A DNA stretch of 64,000 bases from Methylobacterium planeticum (GCF_008806345.1 NZ_VZZJ01000009.1:124001-188000); one strand, 5' to 3'. Positions 1 through 9,547 are shown, counted from the stretch's first letter. Program-made: numbers and translations. Notes: generated by a model from the letters alone, not told the origin.

Positions 1-940
1 CCCGTCTGAAATCGCAGGTAAATTGATACGCATAAAAACGCGAACGTTAAATTAATACTTTGATATCAGAAATATATCGACTTTCAGGCGGAGGTTATCG
101 TCCGTGACGTCACCTTGAAGGGGGATTGATCGAACCTGAAACAGGACAGGTGACCTTTCATGAGGAAACAATCGAGGGCGATCCTGCGCCCTGTTAAAAA
201 ACCCGACATGTCTTGATCAAGGTGCCGCAAGCTTTAATCAGGACTTTAAGCCTATCGAGCTCGCCGCCGAAGTCGGACGGCCAAGCTGTTCCTGGCGCGC
301 ACGATGGTTTGACATCGGCAATGCGGGGAAGGGAAACATCCAACAGCTGCGACGGACGGTGTACGCTTCCGCACAACATGAGCACCGAAGATTTAGACGC
401 GATTGTGCTTTCGACGACTCCCGAGTTGGGCAGAGTATTATCTGGAGCGCAGGCAACAAATCTGTTGAATCAGCGCTGGTGGAATGTCTGTATAGTATTT
501 TTCGATGTGAATGCAGAAAGCATTCAAACCGATCGGTCGGGTGAAATAGTCTCAAGAAAAATCGAGAATTGAATTCTGCTAAACATAGATTGTTGCATGG
601 CAGCATGAACAAATCGAATTGATTTAACATTTGCTGAAGAGAAGACGATCAATCGCCACGTATTGTTCCGCTCGCCGCCACATCGTCTATCAACGCTGGG
701 CTGGCCGTCCGCGTCTGTGCGCATCTGGCTGGCTGCTGCCCGCTGAGCATGCGAGGAGGACCTTCCATGAGCGCTAAGCGAAGGCGCCTCGTTGGCTTGC
801 GGCTGCGCTGTGACGGGCCTCGTCGCAAGCGACGATGATGCCGCTCTGACCCTCCTCATCCTCTGACGCGCATCGGACGGCCTCCGGATCCTGCCGGCTG
901 CGCGACACCCTGCCGACATGCGGTGAAAGGACGTGCCGAC
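1..940. other. gene-poor AT-rich region upstream of peroxidase
   Basis: No coding region here can be supported. The first ~650 bases are clearly richer in A/T than the rest of the window, with runs such as those at 35-80 and 575-640. Short open frames exist on both strands but have no recognisable domain, no convincing ribosome binding site and unlike codon use. The stretch may hold the promoter of the peroxidase gene and looks like foreign or decayed DNA. Confidence 0.5.
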
Positions 941-2836
941 ATGGACTTCTATTCCGTCAATGGTTCGGGCAACAACTTGGCTCAACCCGATCTCAATGCG
1001 GCCGGCAGCGATTTCGCCCGGCTTGGCGAGGCGCATTTCGCGGACGGGATCTCGTCCCTTGTTGATGGGCCGAACCCCCGATCGATCAGCAACATCGTCG
1101 TCGGCCAGGGCGACCCGACGATCCCGAACCCGGACGGCCTTTCAGGCATGCTCTACGCCTGGGGCCAGTTCATCGACCATGATCTAGACCTCAGCCGCAA
1201 CGATGGGGTCACGCATATTGACGTCGCGATCCCGTCCGGCGACGCCTACTTCCCAGCCGGCAGCCTGATCCCGATCACCCGCGCCGTTGTTGATCCCGCG
1301 ACCGGGGCCGGCACCGGCGTGCCGGCGATCGCGCAGAACTCTGTCACCGGCTGGCTCGACGCCTCGATGGTCTACGGCTCGGACGCCGCCACCGCCGCGA
1401 GCCTGCGGCTCCCGGACGGCCATCTCGCGACCTCCTCCGGCGACAACCTGCCGATCGTGAACGGCGCCTTCCTGGCGGGTGATGTTCGCGCCACCGAGAA
1501 CCCGTCCTTGACGTCGCTCCAGACGCTCTTCCTGCGCGAGCACAATTTCCAGGTCGATCGGCTGCATGCGGCCGATCCGGGACTCGACGGAGAGGCCCTC
1601 TACCAGCAGGCACGGGCGATCGTGACGGCGGAAATCCAGCACATCACCTACGACGAGTTCCTGCCCCACCTCCTCGGAGCCCATGCGATCCCGTCCTATC
1701 AGGGATACGATCCGGCGACCGACCCGAGGATCAGCGTCGAGTTCGCGGGCGCGGCCTACCGGTTCGGGCACTCGATCGTCTCCGCTGAGACGGAGCGCGT
1801 CGACGAGGCCGGCAACCTGATCGGGCCGGGGCTCGAACTTCGGGACACCTTTGGGTTGACACCGGCGGCATTCGCGGCGGCATCCGGGGCTGACGGCTTC
1901 CTGCGGCACCTCGGCGACGATGCCTCGCAGACCATGGATGCCCGCATCGTCGAGGACTTGCGCAACTTCCTGGTCGATCCGCCGGTCGGTCAGGATCTGG
2001 CGAGCATCAACATTCAGCGGGGGCGCGACCTCGGGCTAGGCACCCTCAACGAGACCCGCGCGGATCTGGGCCTTGCACCCTACAAGGACTTTTCCGACAT
2101 CACGGACGATCAGGCCACGGTCGCCGCGATGCGCGAAGCGTTCGGTACCGTGGACGCCGTCGACCTCTGGACCGGTGGTCTCGCCGAAAGTCACGCGCCA
2201 GGCTCCGAACTCGGGCCAACGTTCTCAGCCATCATCAGCTCGCAGTTCGAGCGCCTGCGCGACGGCGATCGCCTCTGGTACCAGAATGGTCAGTTCGATC
2301 GGCAGACGCTGAACGACATCCAGCACACGACGCTGTCGGATATCATCTTGCGGGACACCGACACCCGGTACCTCCAAGACGATGTCTTCACCTTCTACGA
2401 TCGCCACGAAAGCGGTGTCGCATCCGAGGACCCAGATGCGCCGCAACTCGTAATCGGCACGAATGGCGACGCGCTCGTGGTCGGTGGACAGACGGGCGAT
2501 ATGCTGATCGCCGGCACTGGTCATCAGACACTCACCGGCGGAGCTGGAAGCGATCAGTTCGTCTTCACCGCGAACACGCGCGCCGTTGTCACCGACTTCC
2601 AGCCGGGACAGGACCATCTGGTTTTCCAGGGGGAAGCCGGGGTTGAGTCCGATGCGTCTGGCCGGCCGCACGCTTCAGGTCTCCATCATGGGCACCACGG
2701 GCAGGAGGGGAGCGCGGCGGAACCGATGGTATCCCAGGATCACGGGCATGTCGTCGTGACCTACGGGAGCGTTCAGGTTCAACTGTGGGGAGTATCGGTG
2801 GCTCAACTCACTCCGAACGATTACAGCTTCGCTTGA
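941..2836 (+). CDS. animal-type haem peroxidase with C-terminal RTX-like secretion region
   Basis: The 631-residue protein belongs to the animal haem peroxidase (An_peroxidase) superfamily. The WGQFIDHDLDLS segment carries the calcium-binding Asp and distal His (about H80). The RATENPSLTSLQTLFLREHN segment holds the distal Arg and haem-linked Glu. RFGHS supplies the proximal His (about H277). The last ~110 residues have a Gly-Asp-rich stretch (LTGGAGSDQFVF followed by VVTDFQPGQDHLVF), typical of proteins exported by type I secretion. There is no N-terminal signal peptide. ATG 941 is chosen because AAGGA at 927-931 lies 9 nt upstream; an in-frame GTG at 923 is the alternative. No type I exporter genes are in the window. 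A likely role is extracellular peroxidase or hypohalous acid chemistry, which is inferred from the family. Confidence 0.9.
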   Translation: MDFYSVNGSGNNLAQPDLNAAGSDFARLGEAHFADGISSLVDGPNPRSISNIVVGQGDPTIPNPDGLSGMLYAWGQFIDHDLDLSRNDGVTHIDVAIPSGDAYFPAGSLIPITRAVVDPATGAGTGVPAIAQNSVTGWLDASMVYGSDAATAASLRLPDGHLATSSGDNLPIVNGAFLAGDVRATENPSLTSLQTLFLREHNFQVDRLHAADPGLDGEALYQQARAIVTAEIQHITYDEFLPHLLGAHAIPSYQGYDPATDPRISVEFAGAAYRFGHSIVSAETERVDEAGNLIGPGLELRDTFGLTPAAFAAASGADGFLRHLGDDASQTMDARIVEDLRNFLVDPPVGQDLASINIQRGRDLGLGTLNETRADLGLAPYKDFSDITDDQATVAAMREAFGTVDAVDLWTGGLAESHAPGSELGPTFSAIISSQFERLRDGDRLWYQNGQFDRQTLNDIQHTTLSDIILRDTDTRYLQDDVFTFYDRHESGVASEDPDAPQLVIGTNGDALVVGGQTGDMLIAGTGHQTLTGGAGSDQFVFTANTRAVVTDFQPGQDHLVFQGEAGVESDASGRPHASGLHHGHHGQEGSAAEPMVSQDHGHVVVTYGSVQVQLWGVSVAQLTPNDYSFA

Positions 2837-2994
2837 CGCCAGCGTTCCTATCGGGCTGCCCGTAGGGAACGGTCCAAACCCACGCCGCCGGGGTGGTGTC
2901 TCACTGCGAGACCTCCTTGGCGTCTGCGATGACCTGGCGGGCCCTGGGAAGCGCGTCCGGGTCGGGCGGCCTGGCGCGTTTGTTGGCCAAAACG

Positions 2995-3016
2995 CAAAAA
3001 CCCCGGACGCGGGGTC
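2995..3016 (-). terminator. rho-independent terminator downstream of tRNA-Met
   Basis: Read on the minus strand, a short GC-only stem (CCCCG/CGGGG, 3001-3014) is followed directly by TTTTT and further T-rich sequence. It lies about 43 nt past the tRNA 3' end, where a tRNA terminator is expected. Confidence 0.7.
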
Positions 3017-3057
3017 CAGGGCTTTGGAGCGAACTGCCTGCAAAGGCCGTAGAATTT

Positions 3058-3134
3058 TGGTAGCGAGGGAGGGATTTGAACCCCCGACACAAGGATTATG
3101 ATTCCTCTGCTCTAACCAGCTGAGCTACCCCGCC
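3058..3134 (-). tRNA. tRNA-Met (anticodon CAU)
   Basis: A 77-nt cloverleaf can be folded by eye. The acceptor GGCGGGG pairs with CCUCGCU through two G-U pairs, the D arm is GCUC/GAGC, and the anticodon stem GAGGA/UCCUU encloses the loop AUCAUAA with anticodon CAU. A GGGGGUUCAAAUCCC T arm follows, and CCA is encoded. The sequence fits elongator tRNA-Met better than initiator, whose first pair is mismatched, or tRNA-Ile(CAU). The gene sits at the boundary between the housekeeping block and the AT-rich left end, a common island insertion site. Confidence 0.95.
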
Positions 3135-3245
3135 ACGCGCCGGGCCGTCCGCCACGCGGGCGGCCGGTCGGACGCCCGGGGTATAGGGAAACCGGCCTTC
3201 CGGTGTCAACGGTCTGCCGGCCCGCGCCCGCGGGATTTCCGGGCC

Positions 3246-4487
3246 TCAGAGGCGGGTGCCGAAGATTTCGGCCACCTGGGGGATGTCCTTGTCGCCGCGG
3301 CCCGAGAGGTTGAGCACCATCAGGTGGTCGGCGGGCTTGGCGGGGGCGATCTCCAGCACCTTGGCGAGGGCGTGGGCGGGCTCGAGGGCCGGGATGATGC
3401 CCTCCAGCTTCGAGCAGAGCCTGAAGGCCTCGAGGGTCTCGCCGTCGGTGGCCGACAGGTAGGTGACGCGCCCCGCCTCGTGCAGCCAGGCGTGCTCGGG
3501 GCCGATGCCCGGATAGTCGAGGCCCGCCGAGATCGAGTGCGCGTCGGCGATCTGGCCGTCCGCGTCCTGCAGCAGGTAGGTGCGGTTGCCGTGCAGCACC
3601 CCCGGCTTGCCGCCGGTCAGCGAGGCCGCGTGCAGGCCCGAGGCGACCCCGTGGCCGGCGGCCTCGACCCCGTAGATCTCGACCTCGCGGTCGTCGAGGA
3701 AGGGGTGGAACAGCCCCATGGCGTTCGAGCCGCCGCCGATGCAGGCGATGAGCGAGTCGGGCAGGCGCCCCTCCTGCGCCAGCATCTGCTCGCGGGTCTC
3801 GCGGCCGATCACCGACTGGAAGTCGCGCACCATCGCCGGATAGGGATGCGGCCCCGCCACCGTGCCGATGCAGTAGAAGGTGTCCGCCACGTTCGTGACC
3901 CAGTCGCGCAGGGCCTCGTTCATGGCGTCCTTGAGGGTCCTGGTGCCGGATTCGACCGGGATCACCTCGGCGCCGAGCATCTTCATGCGGAACACGTTCG
4001 GGGCCTGCCGGGCCACGTCGACGGCGCCCATGTAGACCACGCATTGCAGGCCGAAGCGGGCGCAGAGCGTCGCGGTGGCGACGCCGTGCTGGCCCGCCCC
4101 CGTCTCGGCGATGATCCGCGGCTTGCCCATGCGGCGGGCGAGCAGGATCTGGCCCAGCACGTTGTTCACCTTGTGCGAACCCGTGTGGTTCAGCTCCTCG
4201 CGCTTGAAGTAGAGCTTGGCCCCGCGGCCCGCGGGCGCACCCGCCCGCATGTGCTCGGTCAGGCGCTCGGCGTAGTAGAGCGGGCTCGGGCGGCCGATAT
4301 AGTGGGTGCCGTAGGACACCATCTCGGCCTGGAACGACGGATCGGCCTTGGCGGCCTCGTAGGCCGCCTCGAGGTCGAGGATCAGCGGCATCAGGGTCTC
4401 GGCCACGAAGCGACCGCCGAAGATGCCGAAGCGGCCGCGCTCGTCGGGGCCGGTGCGGAACGAGTTCGGGGTGGGGGCGAGGGTCAC
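3246..4487 (-). CDS. trpB: tryptophan synthase beta chain
   Basis: This PLP enzyme condenses indole with L-serine in the last step of tryptophan synthesis, working with TrpA. The protein has 413 residues. The PLP lysine is K106 in HTGSHKVNN, the catalytic Glu is E128 in AETGAGQHG, and the phosphate-binding GGGSNAMG loop is present. The start is the GTG at 4487, which has AGAAGGA 9 nt upstream and gives the usual N-terminus just before [16 protein letters not shown] longer open frame upstream is low-complexity and rejected. trpF lies upstream on the same strand after a 306-nt repeat-rich gap. trpA, usually the next gene in Alphaproteobacteria, is not in the window; tRNA-Met follows instead. 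Confidence 0.97.
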   Translation of the reverse strand: MTLAPTPNSFRTGPDERGRFGIFGGRFVAETLMPLILDLEAAYEAAKADPSFQAEMVSYGTHYIGRPSPLYYAERLTEHMRAGAPAGRGAKLYFKREELNHTGSHKVNNVLGQILLARRMGKPRIIAETGAGQHGVATATLCARFGLQCVVYMGAVDVARQAPNVFRMKMLGAEVIPVESGTRTLKDAMNEALRDWVTNVADTFYCIGTVAGPHPYPAMVRDFQSVIGRETREQMLAQEGRLPDSLIACIGGGSNAMGLFHPFLDDREVEIYGVEAAGHGVASGLHAASLTGGKPGVLHGNRTYLLQDADGQIADAHSISAGLDYPGIGPEHAWLHEAGRVTYLSATDGETLEAFRLCSKLEGIIPALEPAHALAKVLEIAPAKPADHLMVLNLSGRGDKDIPQVAEIFGTRL

Positions 4488-4793
4488 GCAATCACGTCCT
4501 TCTGGCGAGGGGCGGCGCCCGCCCGGGAGCGCGCCCCGGAGCGGAGGGCCCCCGGATGGGCAAGGCCCCCGGATGGCAAGGTTCACGGGCCCCAAGGTTC
4601 ACCCGGTATGTGAGGTTCCCCCGGTGGGTCAGGGTTCCCCGATGGGCAATCCGTGCCCCGGGGGGCAGTCCGTGCCCCGGGGGCTTTGCCAGAGGCTCTA
4701 AACCCGCGGGGGGCGCCACCACAATGCGGCAGGCGCGACGTTTCGCGAAATCGTCGCCCGGCCTCCCGGGGATCTGCCGCCCGGGCGCGCCGC
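4488..4793. repeat. trpF-trpB intergenic gap with degenerate direct repeats
   Basis: This 306-nt spacer holds several imperfect direct repeats. A unit containing GCCCCCGGATGG occurs twice near 4549-4575, AAGGTTCAC occurs twice near 4583-4606, and TCCGTGCCCCGGGGG occurs twice at about 4650-4684. GGCAA/TTGCC ends could let part of it fold. No gene is seen. The array interrupts what would otherwise be a tight trpFB operon. Confidence 0.6.
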
Positions 4794-5456
4794 TCATCCG
4801 GCCCCGCGCACGGCCTCCACGAAGGCGGCGATGCGGACCGGGTCCTTCTCGCCCGGCCGCAGCTCGACCCCGGAGGAGACGTCGACGGCCCGCAGCCCGG
4901 TGCGGCGCAGGGCCTCCGCCACGGTCCCGGGCGAGAGCCCCCCCGACAGCATCGTGCCCGCCGGCAGGTCCGCGCCGGCGAGCAGGTCCCAGTCGAAGGC
5001 GCGCCCGTTGCCGCCGGGCAGGTCCGCCCCGGGGGGCGCCTTGGCGTCGAGGAGGAGGCGGTCGGCGACGCGCGCGTAGGCCGGGACCGCCGCGAGGTCG
5101 GCCCGCGCCGCGACGCCGAGGGCCTTCATCACCGGCCTGCGCGCCAGGGCCCGGATCGCCGCCACCCGCTCCGGGCTCTCGCCCCCGTGGAGCTGGATCA
5201 GGTCCGGGTCGATCGCCGCGACGGCGGCCTCCACCAGGGCATCGTCCGGATCGACCAAGAGCACGACGCGCTCGGCCCGGCCGCGGGCCAGGGCGGCGAG
5301 CGCCCCGGCCCGGGCGAGGCCGAGATGGCGCGGGCTGCGGGCGAAATGCACGAGGCCGATCCAGTCCGCGCCGGCCGAGAGCGCGGCCTCGAGGGTGGCC
5401 TCGGTGCTGAGGCCGCAGATCTTGACGCGGGCGGGAACGGTCGCGGGAGCCATCAT
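4794..5456 (-). CDS. trpF: phosphoribosylanthranilate isomerase
   Basis: TrpF converts N-(5-phosphoribosyl)anthranilate to CdRP in tryptophan synthesis. The 220-residue TIM-barrel protein shows the catalytic Cys in VKICGLS (C14), the general-acid Asp in LLLDA (D137), QLHG, and the phosphate-binding SGGLSPG and DVSSGVE motifs near the C-terminus. Two ATG codons are adjacent at 5456 and 5453, and either may be used. The gene lies upstream of trpB on the same strand, with a 227-nt repeat-bearing gap on its other side. Confidence 0.96.
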   Translation of the reverse strand: MMAPATVPARVKICGLSTEATLEAALSAGADWIGLVHFARSPRHLGLARAGALAALARGRAERVVLLVDPDDALVEAAVAAIDPDLIQLHGGESPERVAAIRALARRPVMKALGVAARADLAAVPAYARVADRLLLDAKAPPGADLPGGNGRAFDWDLLAGADLPAGTMLSGGLSPGTVAEALRRTGLRAVDVSSGVELRPGEKDPVRIAAFVEAVRGAG

Positions 5457-5593
5457 GCGGGGCTTATAGCCGATTCCGCCGCGCCCCGCGTCCGCGGGCC
5501 CGCCGGGGCCGGGCCCCGCGCCGCGCAGGTCTTCCGGCGTTCGGCGGTTCTGTCGTCTGGGCGTTGATGTCTCCCTGCGCCCGGGCCGGAGGC

Positions 5594-5677
5594 CCGAACA
5601 AGGGGCCGGCCGAGAGCCCGGCCAAGGGCCCGGCCAAGAGCCCGAACAAGAGCCCGACCAAGGGCCCGGCCGGGAGG
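5594..5677. repeat. 12-bp tandem repeat array (7 units)
   Basis: Seven consecutive 12-bp units of the type CCGGCCAAGRGC (R is A or G) run from 5594 to 5677 between trpF and the LapA-domain gene, with 1-4 differences per unit. The unit length is a multiple of three, so the array is open in several frames, but it does not belong to a recognisable gene. Confidence 0.85.
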
Positions 5678-5683
5678 CCCGCT

Positions 5684-6049
5684 CTAGCGCGGGGCCGGCA
5701 GGGCGGTGCGGTTGCCCGCCAGGGTGCCGTAGGAGGAGGCCTGCGTCTCGGGGGCGTAGGTCTTGAGGCGGGCGGTCTCGCCCTCGAGGCGGCGGATCTC
5801 GCGGCGGCGCTCGCGGGCCTTGCGGCGGGTCTCGCCCTGGCCGAGCCAGGCGCCGATGCCGCCGACCACGACGCCGAGGGCCACGGCCACGAACAGGACC
5901 GCGTAGAGCGGCAGGGTCAGGCTGAAGACGGGGGCTTCCGGCGAGAACGGATCGAAGGACAGGCGCACGGCGTCGCGGTTCGCCACGGCCAGCAGCACCA
6001 CCAGGATGGCGATGGGCAGCAGGACCAGACCCTTGAGGAAGCGGATCAT
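5684..6049 (-). CDS. LapA-domain (DUF1049) inner-membrane protein
   Basis: The 121-residue protein has two hydrophobic segments: about residues 5-24 (LLPIAILVVLLAVANRDAV), and about 42-70 containing the GVVVGGIGAWLG turn. A basic, coiled-coil-like tail rich in Arg/Glu follows (RRKARERRREIRRLEGE). This is the layout of the lipopolysaccharide-assembly LapA/YciS family. It lies 12 nt downstream of ihfB on the same strand, the usual ihfB-lapA-trpF order of Alphaproteobacteria. The molecular role outside enterobacteria is not established. Confidence 0.85.
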   Translation of the reverse strand: MIRFLKGLVLLPIAILVVLLAVANRDAVRLSFDPFSPEAPVFSLTLPLYAVLFVAVALGVVVGGIGAWLGQGETRRKARERRREIRRLEGETARLKTYAPETQASSYGTLAGNRTALPAPR

Positions 6050-6061
6050 CGATCTCTCCGG

Positions 6062-6376
6062 TTAGTTCGACGCGGCGGCATGGCTCTCGCCGATGCCGGC
6101 CGCGTTGAGGCGCTGGCGCATCTCCTTGCCCGTCTTGAACACCGGGATGGCCTTCTCGGAGACGGCAACGGCCGCGCCCGTGCGCGGGTTGCGTCCCCGC
6201 CGCGCATCGCGGCGCTTGACCGAGAAGGCGCCGAAGCCCCGGAGCTCCACCCGGTCGCCGCGCGCGAGGGCGTCCGCGATCGTGTCGAGGATCGCGTTCA
6301 CCAGGGTCTCGACGTCGCGCTGGTAGAGGTGGGGGTTCTGCTCGGCGATCTTCAGCACAAGCTCTGACTTGATCAT
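6062..6376 (-). CDS. ihfB: integration host factor beta subunit
   Basis: A 104-residue HU/IHF-family DNA-bending protein. It carries the HU signature [21 protein letters not shown], with the intercalating Pro at position 64, and the start [15 protein letters not shown] is typical of IhfB. IHF bends DNA as a heterodimer with IhfA, acting in nucleoid structure, recombination and sigma-54 promoters. ATG 6376 gives the canonical N-terminus; the frame continues open upstream but that is not IhfB. It lies between sppA and the LapA-domain gene. Confidence 0.95.
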   Translation of the reverse strand: MIKSELVLKIAEQNPHLYQRDVETLVNAILDTIADALARGDRVELRGFGAFSVKRRDARRGRNPRTGAAVAVSEKAIPVFKTGKEMRQRLNAAGIGESHAAASN

Positions 6377-6453
6377 GCGGTCTTCTCGAACATTCCGTGT
6401 GTGGGGGCCGGGCGCCGGAATTCGGGAGCTCTGCGGGAGCGCGTCGGCGCGCC

Positions 6454-7440
6454 TCAGGGGGCCGCGTCGGTGGGGCTCGGGCGCCACAGGGCGAGCAGGC
6501 CGCCCCGCGCGATCTCGCCCGTCTCGGTGCCGAGGATGCGCAGGCTGGCGCCGAGTCCGTCGAGGCCGAGGAGGTCCGCCCCGAGGCCGAGGGCCGACCA
6601 GAGCCTGAAGTTGCTGTCGCTCGTCGGCTTCCAGTCGCGCACGGGCAGGTTCTTGCCCACCTTGCGCTCGTTCTCGAGCCAGGCGATGGCCTGGCGCTCG
6701 CTGCCGAGCTCGTCGACGAGGCGGAGCGGCACGCTCTGGCGGCCGCTGAAGACGCGCCCGTCCGCCACCGCGGCGAGCTGCGTCTCGTCCATCCCGCGCC
6801 GGTCGGCCACGAGGCCCTTGAACCAGCCGTAGGTGTCGCCGACGACGGCCGCCAGGGCGGCGCGCGCCTCCGGCGAGGTCGGGGTGAAGCCCGAGGGCTC
6901 GGCCTTGAGGGGCGAGGATTTCACGGACTCGACCTTGACCCCGACCTTGTCGAGGAGGCCCGAGACGTCCGGGTACTGGAACAGGACGCCGATCGAGCCG
7001 ACCAGGGAGGTCTCGCGCGCCACGATGTGGTCGGCCGCGATCGCCGTGATGTAGGCGCCCGAGGCCGCCGTGCCGTCCACGAAGGCCACGATCGGCTTCT
7101 TCTCGGCGAGCGTGCGCAGGTTGCGGAACAGCTCCTCCGAGCCCGTGGTGGTGCCGCCCGGGGAGTTGATCGAGACGACGACCCCCTGCACGGCGGCGGA
7201 ATCGCCGACGCGCTTCATCAGCTTGGCGGTGGATTCGCTGCCCGCGATGAAGCCCCCGATGGAGATGCGGGCGATCTGCGGCTGCACGGCGCCGAAGAGC
7301 GGCCCCTCGGTGCCGGCGCGGATCCGGAAGCCCACGGCGCCCGCCGCCACGACGAGGCCGCCGATGCCCAGCACCCGCCACAGGGAGAGCTTGCGGCGCA
7401 GGCGGCGTCGATCGATCAGAAGTTCGGCGTCAGCGGCCAT
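6454..7440 (-). CDS. sppA: signal peptide peptidase SppA (S49 serine protease)
   Basis: A membrane-anchored protease that degrades cleaved signal peptides. The 328-residue, single-domain form has one N-terminal transmembrane segment (about residues 21-38). The catalytic Ser lies in GTAASGAY (S127) and the general-base Lys is about K179 ([10 protein letters not shown]); the 52-residue spacing matches the family. INSPGG and [10 protein letters not shown] are family blocks. ATG 7440 is chosen, with GGAG about 11 nt upstream; GTG 7452 is an in-frame alternative. It precedes ihfB on the same strand by 77 nt. Confidence 0.93.
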   Translation of the reverse strand: MAADAELLIDRRRLRRKLSLWRVLGIGGLVVAAGAVGFRIRAGTEGPLFGAVQPQIARISIGGFIAGSESTAKLMKRVGDSAAVQGVVVSINSPGGTTTGSEELFRNLRTLAEKKPIVAFVDGTAASGAYITAIAADHIVARETSLVGSIGVLFQYPDVSGLLDKVGVKVESVKSSPLKAEPSGFTPTSPEARAALAAVVGDTYGWFKGLVADRRGMDETQLAAVADGRVFSGRQSVPLRLVDELGSERQAIAWLENERKVGKNLPVRDWKPTSDSNFRLWSALGLGADLLGLDGLGASLRILGTETGEIARGGLLALWRPSPTDAAP

Positions 7441-7831
7441 GCGATGGTTCACTCCCTCGCGCTCCGGCTGGATGCCGGATCCTGTTCTCGCCTGCGATCA
7501 CGGGCGCCCGTCCGCCTCCGGCGGCCGGCCCGCGAGCCCTCGTGTCCTACATCCCGGTCCCACATCCCGGCCAAGTCTGCACCCACGCCCGGGTGCAGAC
7601 CAAGTCATTGGTTTGCTTACGGACTCGCGGATGCCCGGGGGCTCTCCCGCGAGCCGTGTTCTAGCCCCGCCGGAGGCGGACCGGCAAGGGGGGACTCGGC
7701 GGCCGCGGCCCGGGATCGGCGACAAACCCGCAAACGACGAGGCCCGCGCGGGGGATCCCCCGCGCGGGCCTCGTCTCGTCCGTCCTGAAGACCCCGCCCG
7801 GCTCGGTGCCGGGCGGGGGGGGCGGTCAGGT
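7441..7831. other. rpsA-sppA intergenic region
   Basis: No gene is seen in these 391 bases. They contain a perfect 40-bp palindrome (7736-7775) close to the rpsA stop, short repeats of CATCCCGG near 7549-7569, and presumably the sppA-ihfB promoter. Confidence 0.6.
7736..7775 (-). terminator. perfect 40-bp palindrome, probable rpsA terminator
   Basis: The two 20-nt arms are exact reverse complements centred between 7755 and 7756, starting GACGAGGCCC and ending GGGCCTCGTC. The palindrome lies 57 nt past the rpsA stop codon. A moderately T-rich stretch (GTTTGCGGGTTTG) follows it on the minus strand. It is most simply a strong terminator hairpin, although the U-tract is interrupted. Confidence 0.65.
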
Positions 7832-9547
7832 CTACTTGTCGTCGCTGGTGCGGGCCTTCTTGAAGGCCGCGCCCAGGATGTCGCCGAGGGAGGCGCCCGA
7901 ATCGGCGGAGCCGAACTGGGCCATCGCCTCCTTCTCCTCGGCCACTTCCAGCGCCTTGATGGAGAGCTGGACGCGGCGCGCCTTGCGGTCGAACTGGACC
8001 ACGCGGGCGTCGAACTTCTCGCCGGCCGCGAAGCGCTCCGGACGCTGGTCGCCGCGGTCGCGGGCGAGCTCGGCGCGGCGGATGAAGGTCGAGAGGTCGG
8101 TATCGACGATCTTCACCTCGATGCCCGAATCCTTGACCTCGGTCACCTCGCAGGTGACGATCTGGCCCTTCTTGATCTCGCCGGCCTCCGCGAAGGGGTC
8201 GCCGCCGAGCTGCTTGATGCCGAGCGAGATGCGCTCCTTCTCGACGTCGACGTCGAGAACCTGGGCGCGCAGCATGTCGCCCTTCTTGAACTCCTCGATG
8301 ACCTGCTCGCCCGGACGGTTCCAGTCGAGGTCCGACAGGTGCACCATGCCGTCGACGTCGCCGTCGAGGCCGATGAACAGGCCGAACTCGGTCTTGTTCT
8401 TGACCTCGCCCTCGACCTCGGAGCCGACCGGGTGCTGCTCGGCGAAGGCCTCCCAGGGGTTCTGGAGGGTCTGCTTGAGGCCGAGCGAGATGCGGCGCTT
8501 GACCGGATCGACCTCGAGGATCTGCACCTCGACCTCCTGCGAGGTGGAGACGATCTTGCCCGGGTGGACGTTCTTCTTCGTCCAGGACATCTCGGAGACG
8601 TGGATCAGGCCCTCGATCCCCGGCTCCAGCTCCACGAAGGCGCCGTAATCGGTGATGTTGGTGACACGGCCCTTGAGCTTGGCGTCGACCGGGTAGCGCT
8701 GGGCGATGCCCTCCCACGGATCGGCCAGCAGCTGCTTGATGCCGAGCGAGATGCGGTGCGTCTCGTGGTTGATCTTGATGATCTTGACCTTGACCGTCTG
8801 GCCGATGGTCACGACCTCGGACGGATGGTTCACGCGGCGCCACGCCATGTCGGTGACGTGGAGCAGGCCGTCGATGCCGCCGAGGTCGACGAAGGCGCCG
8901 TACTCGGTGATGTTCTTGACGACGCCGTCGATGACCTGACCCTCTTCGAGGTTGGCCACGAGCTCGGAGCGCTGCTCGGCGCGGCTCTCCTCGAGGACGG
9001 TGCGGCGCGACACCACGATGTTGCCGCGGCGGCGATCCATCTTGAGGATCTGGAAGGGCTGCGGCGTGCCCAGCAGCGGCGTGACGTCGCGGACCGGGCG
9101 GATGTCGACCTGGCTGCGCGGCAGGAAGGCCACGGCGCCGTCGAGGTCGACGGTGTAGCCGCCCTTGACCTGGTTGAAGATCGTGCCGGTGACGCGCTCG
9201 TTGGCCTCGAAGGCCTTCTCGAGCTTGACCCAGCTCTCCTCGCGGCGCGCCTTGTCGCGCGAGATCACGGCCTCGCCGAGCGCGTTCTCGATGCGGTCGA
9301 CATAGACCTCGACCTCGTCGCCGACGGCGAGTTCGCCCTCGCGGCCGGGGCCGTTGAATTCCTTGAGGGCGACGCGTCCCTCGGTCTTGGCGCCGATATC
9401 GATGACGGCGACGTCCTTCTCGATCGCGACGACGCGACCCTTGACGACGGAGCCTTCGGTGATCTCGTGGCTGAGGAAGCTCTCCTCGAGCAGCGCCGCG
9501 AAATCCTCGCGGCTCGGTGCGCGCTGCACAGCGGTACCAGCAGTCAT
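7832..9547 (-). CDS. rpsA: 30S ribosomal protein S1
   Basis: A 571-residue RNA-binding ribosomal protein needed to load structured mRNAs. Repeated S1 domains are visible, each with the VxGxVxxIxxFGxFVxL pattern (for example VKNITEYGAFVDLGGIDGLLH, VTNITDYGAFVEL, VKNKTEFGLFIGL), consistent with the six-domain form. The start is ATG 9547 with AGGAG 6 nt upstream, giving the N-terminus MTAGTAVQRAPSRED; an open frame extends further upstream but has no S1 similarity. It is transcribed alone and followed by a strong palindrome. Confidence 0.97.
   Translation of the reverse strand: MTAGTAVQRAPSREDFAALLEESFLSHEITEGSVVKGRVVAIEKDVAVIDIGAKTEGRVALKEFNGPGREGELAVGDEVEVYVDRIENALGEAVISRDKARREESWVKLEKAFEANERVTGTIFNQVKGGYTVDLDGAVAFLPRSQVDIRPVRDVTPLLGTPQPFQILKMDRRRGNIVVSRRTVLEESRAEQRSELVANLEEGQVIDGVVKNITEYGAFVDLGGIDGLLHVTDMAWRRVNHPSEVVTIGQTVKVKIIKINHETHRISLGIKQLLADPWEGIAQRYPVDAKLKGRVTNITDYGAFVELEPGIEGLIHVSEMSWTKKNVHPGKIVSTSQEVEVQILEVDPVKRRISLGLKQTLQNPWEAFAEQHPVGSEVEGEVKNKTEFGLFIGLDGDVDGMVHLSDLDWNRPGEQVIEEFKKGDMLRAQVLDVDVEKERISLGIKQLGGDPFAEAGEIKKGQIVTCEVTEVKDSGIEVKIVDTDLSTFIRRAELARDRGDQRPERFAAGEKFDARVVQFDRKARRVQLSIKALEVAEEKEAMAQFGSADSGASLGDILGAAFKKARTSDDK

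Noticed and set aside
213..572. 119-codon open frame in the AT-rich left end
   Set aside because: No recognisable domain, no ribosome binding site, and it overlaps equally long frames on the other strand. Chance is the simpler explanation.
5564..5683. Open frame through the 12-bp repeat (GPAK/SPNK repeats)
   Set aside because: The repeat length makes any frame open. The frame continues antisense through the LapA-domain gene and has no ribosome site, so it is treated as a DNA repeat.
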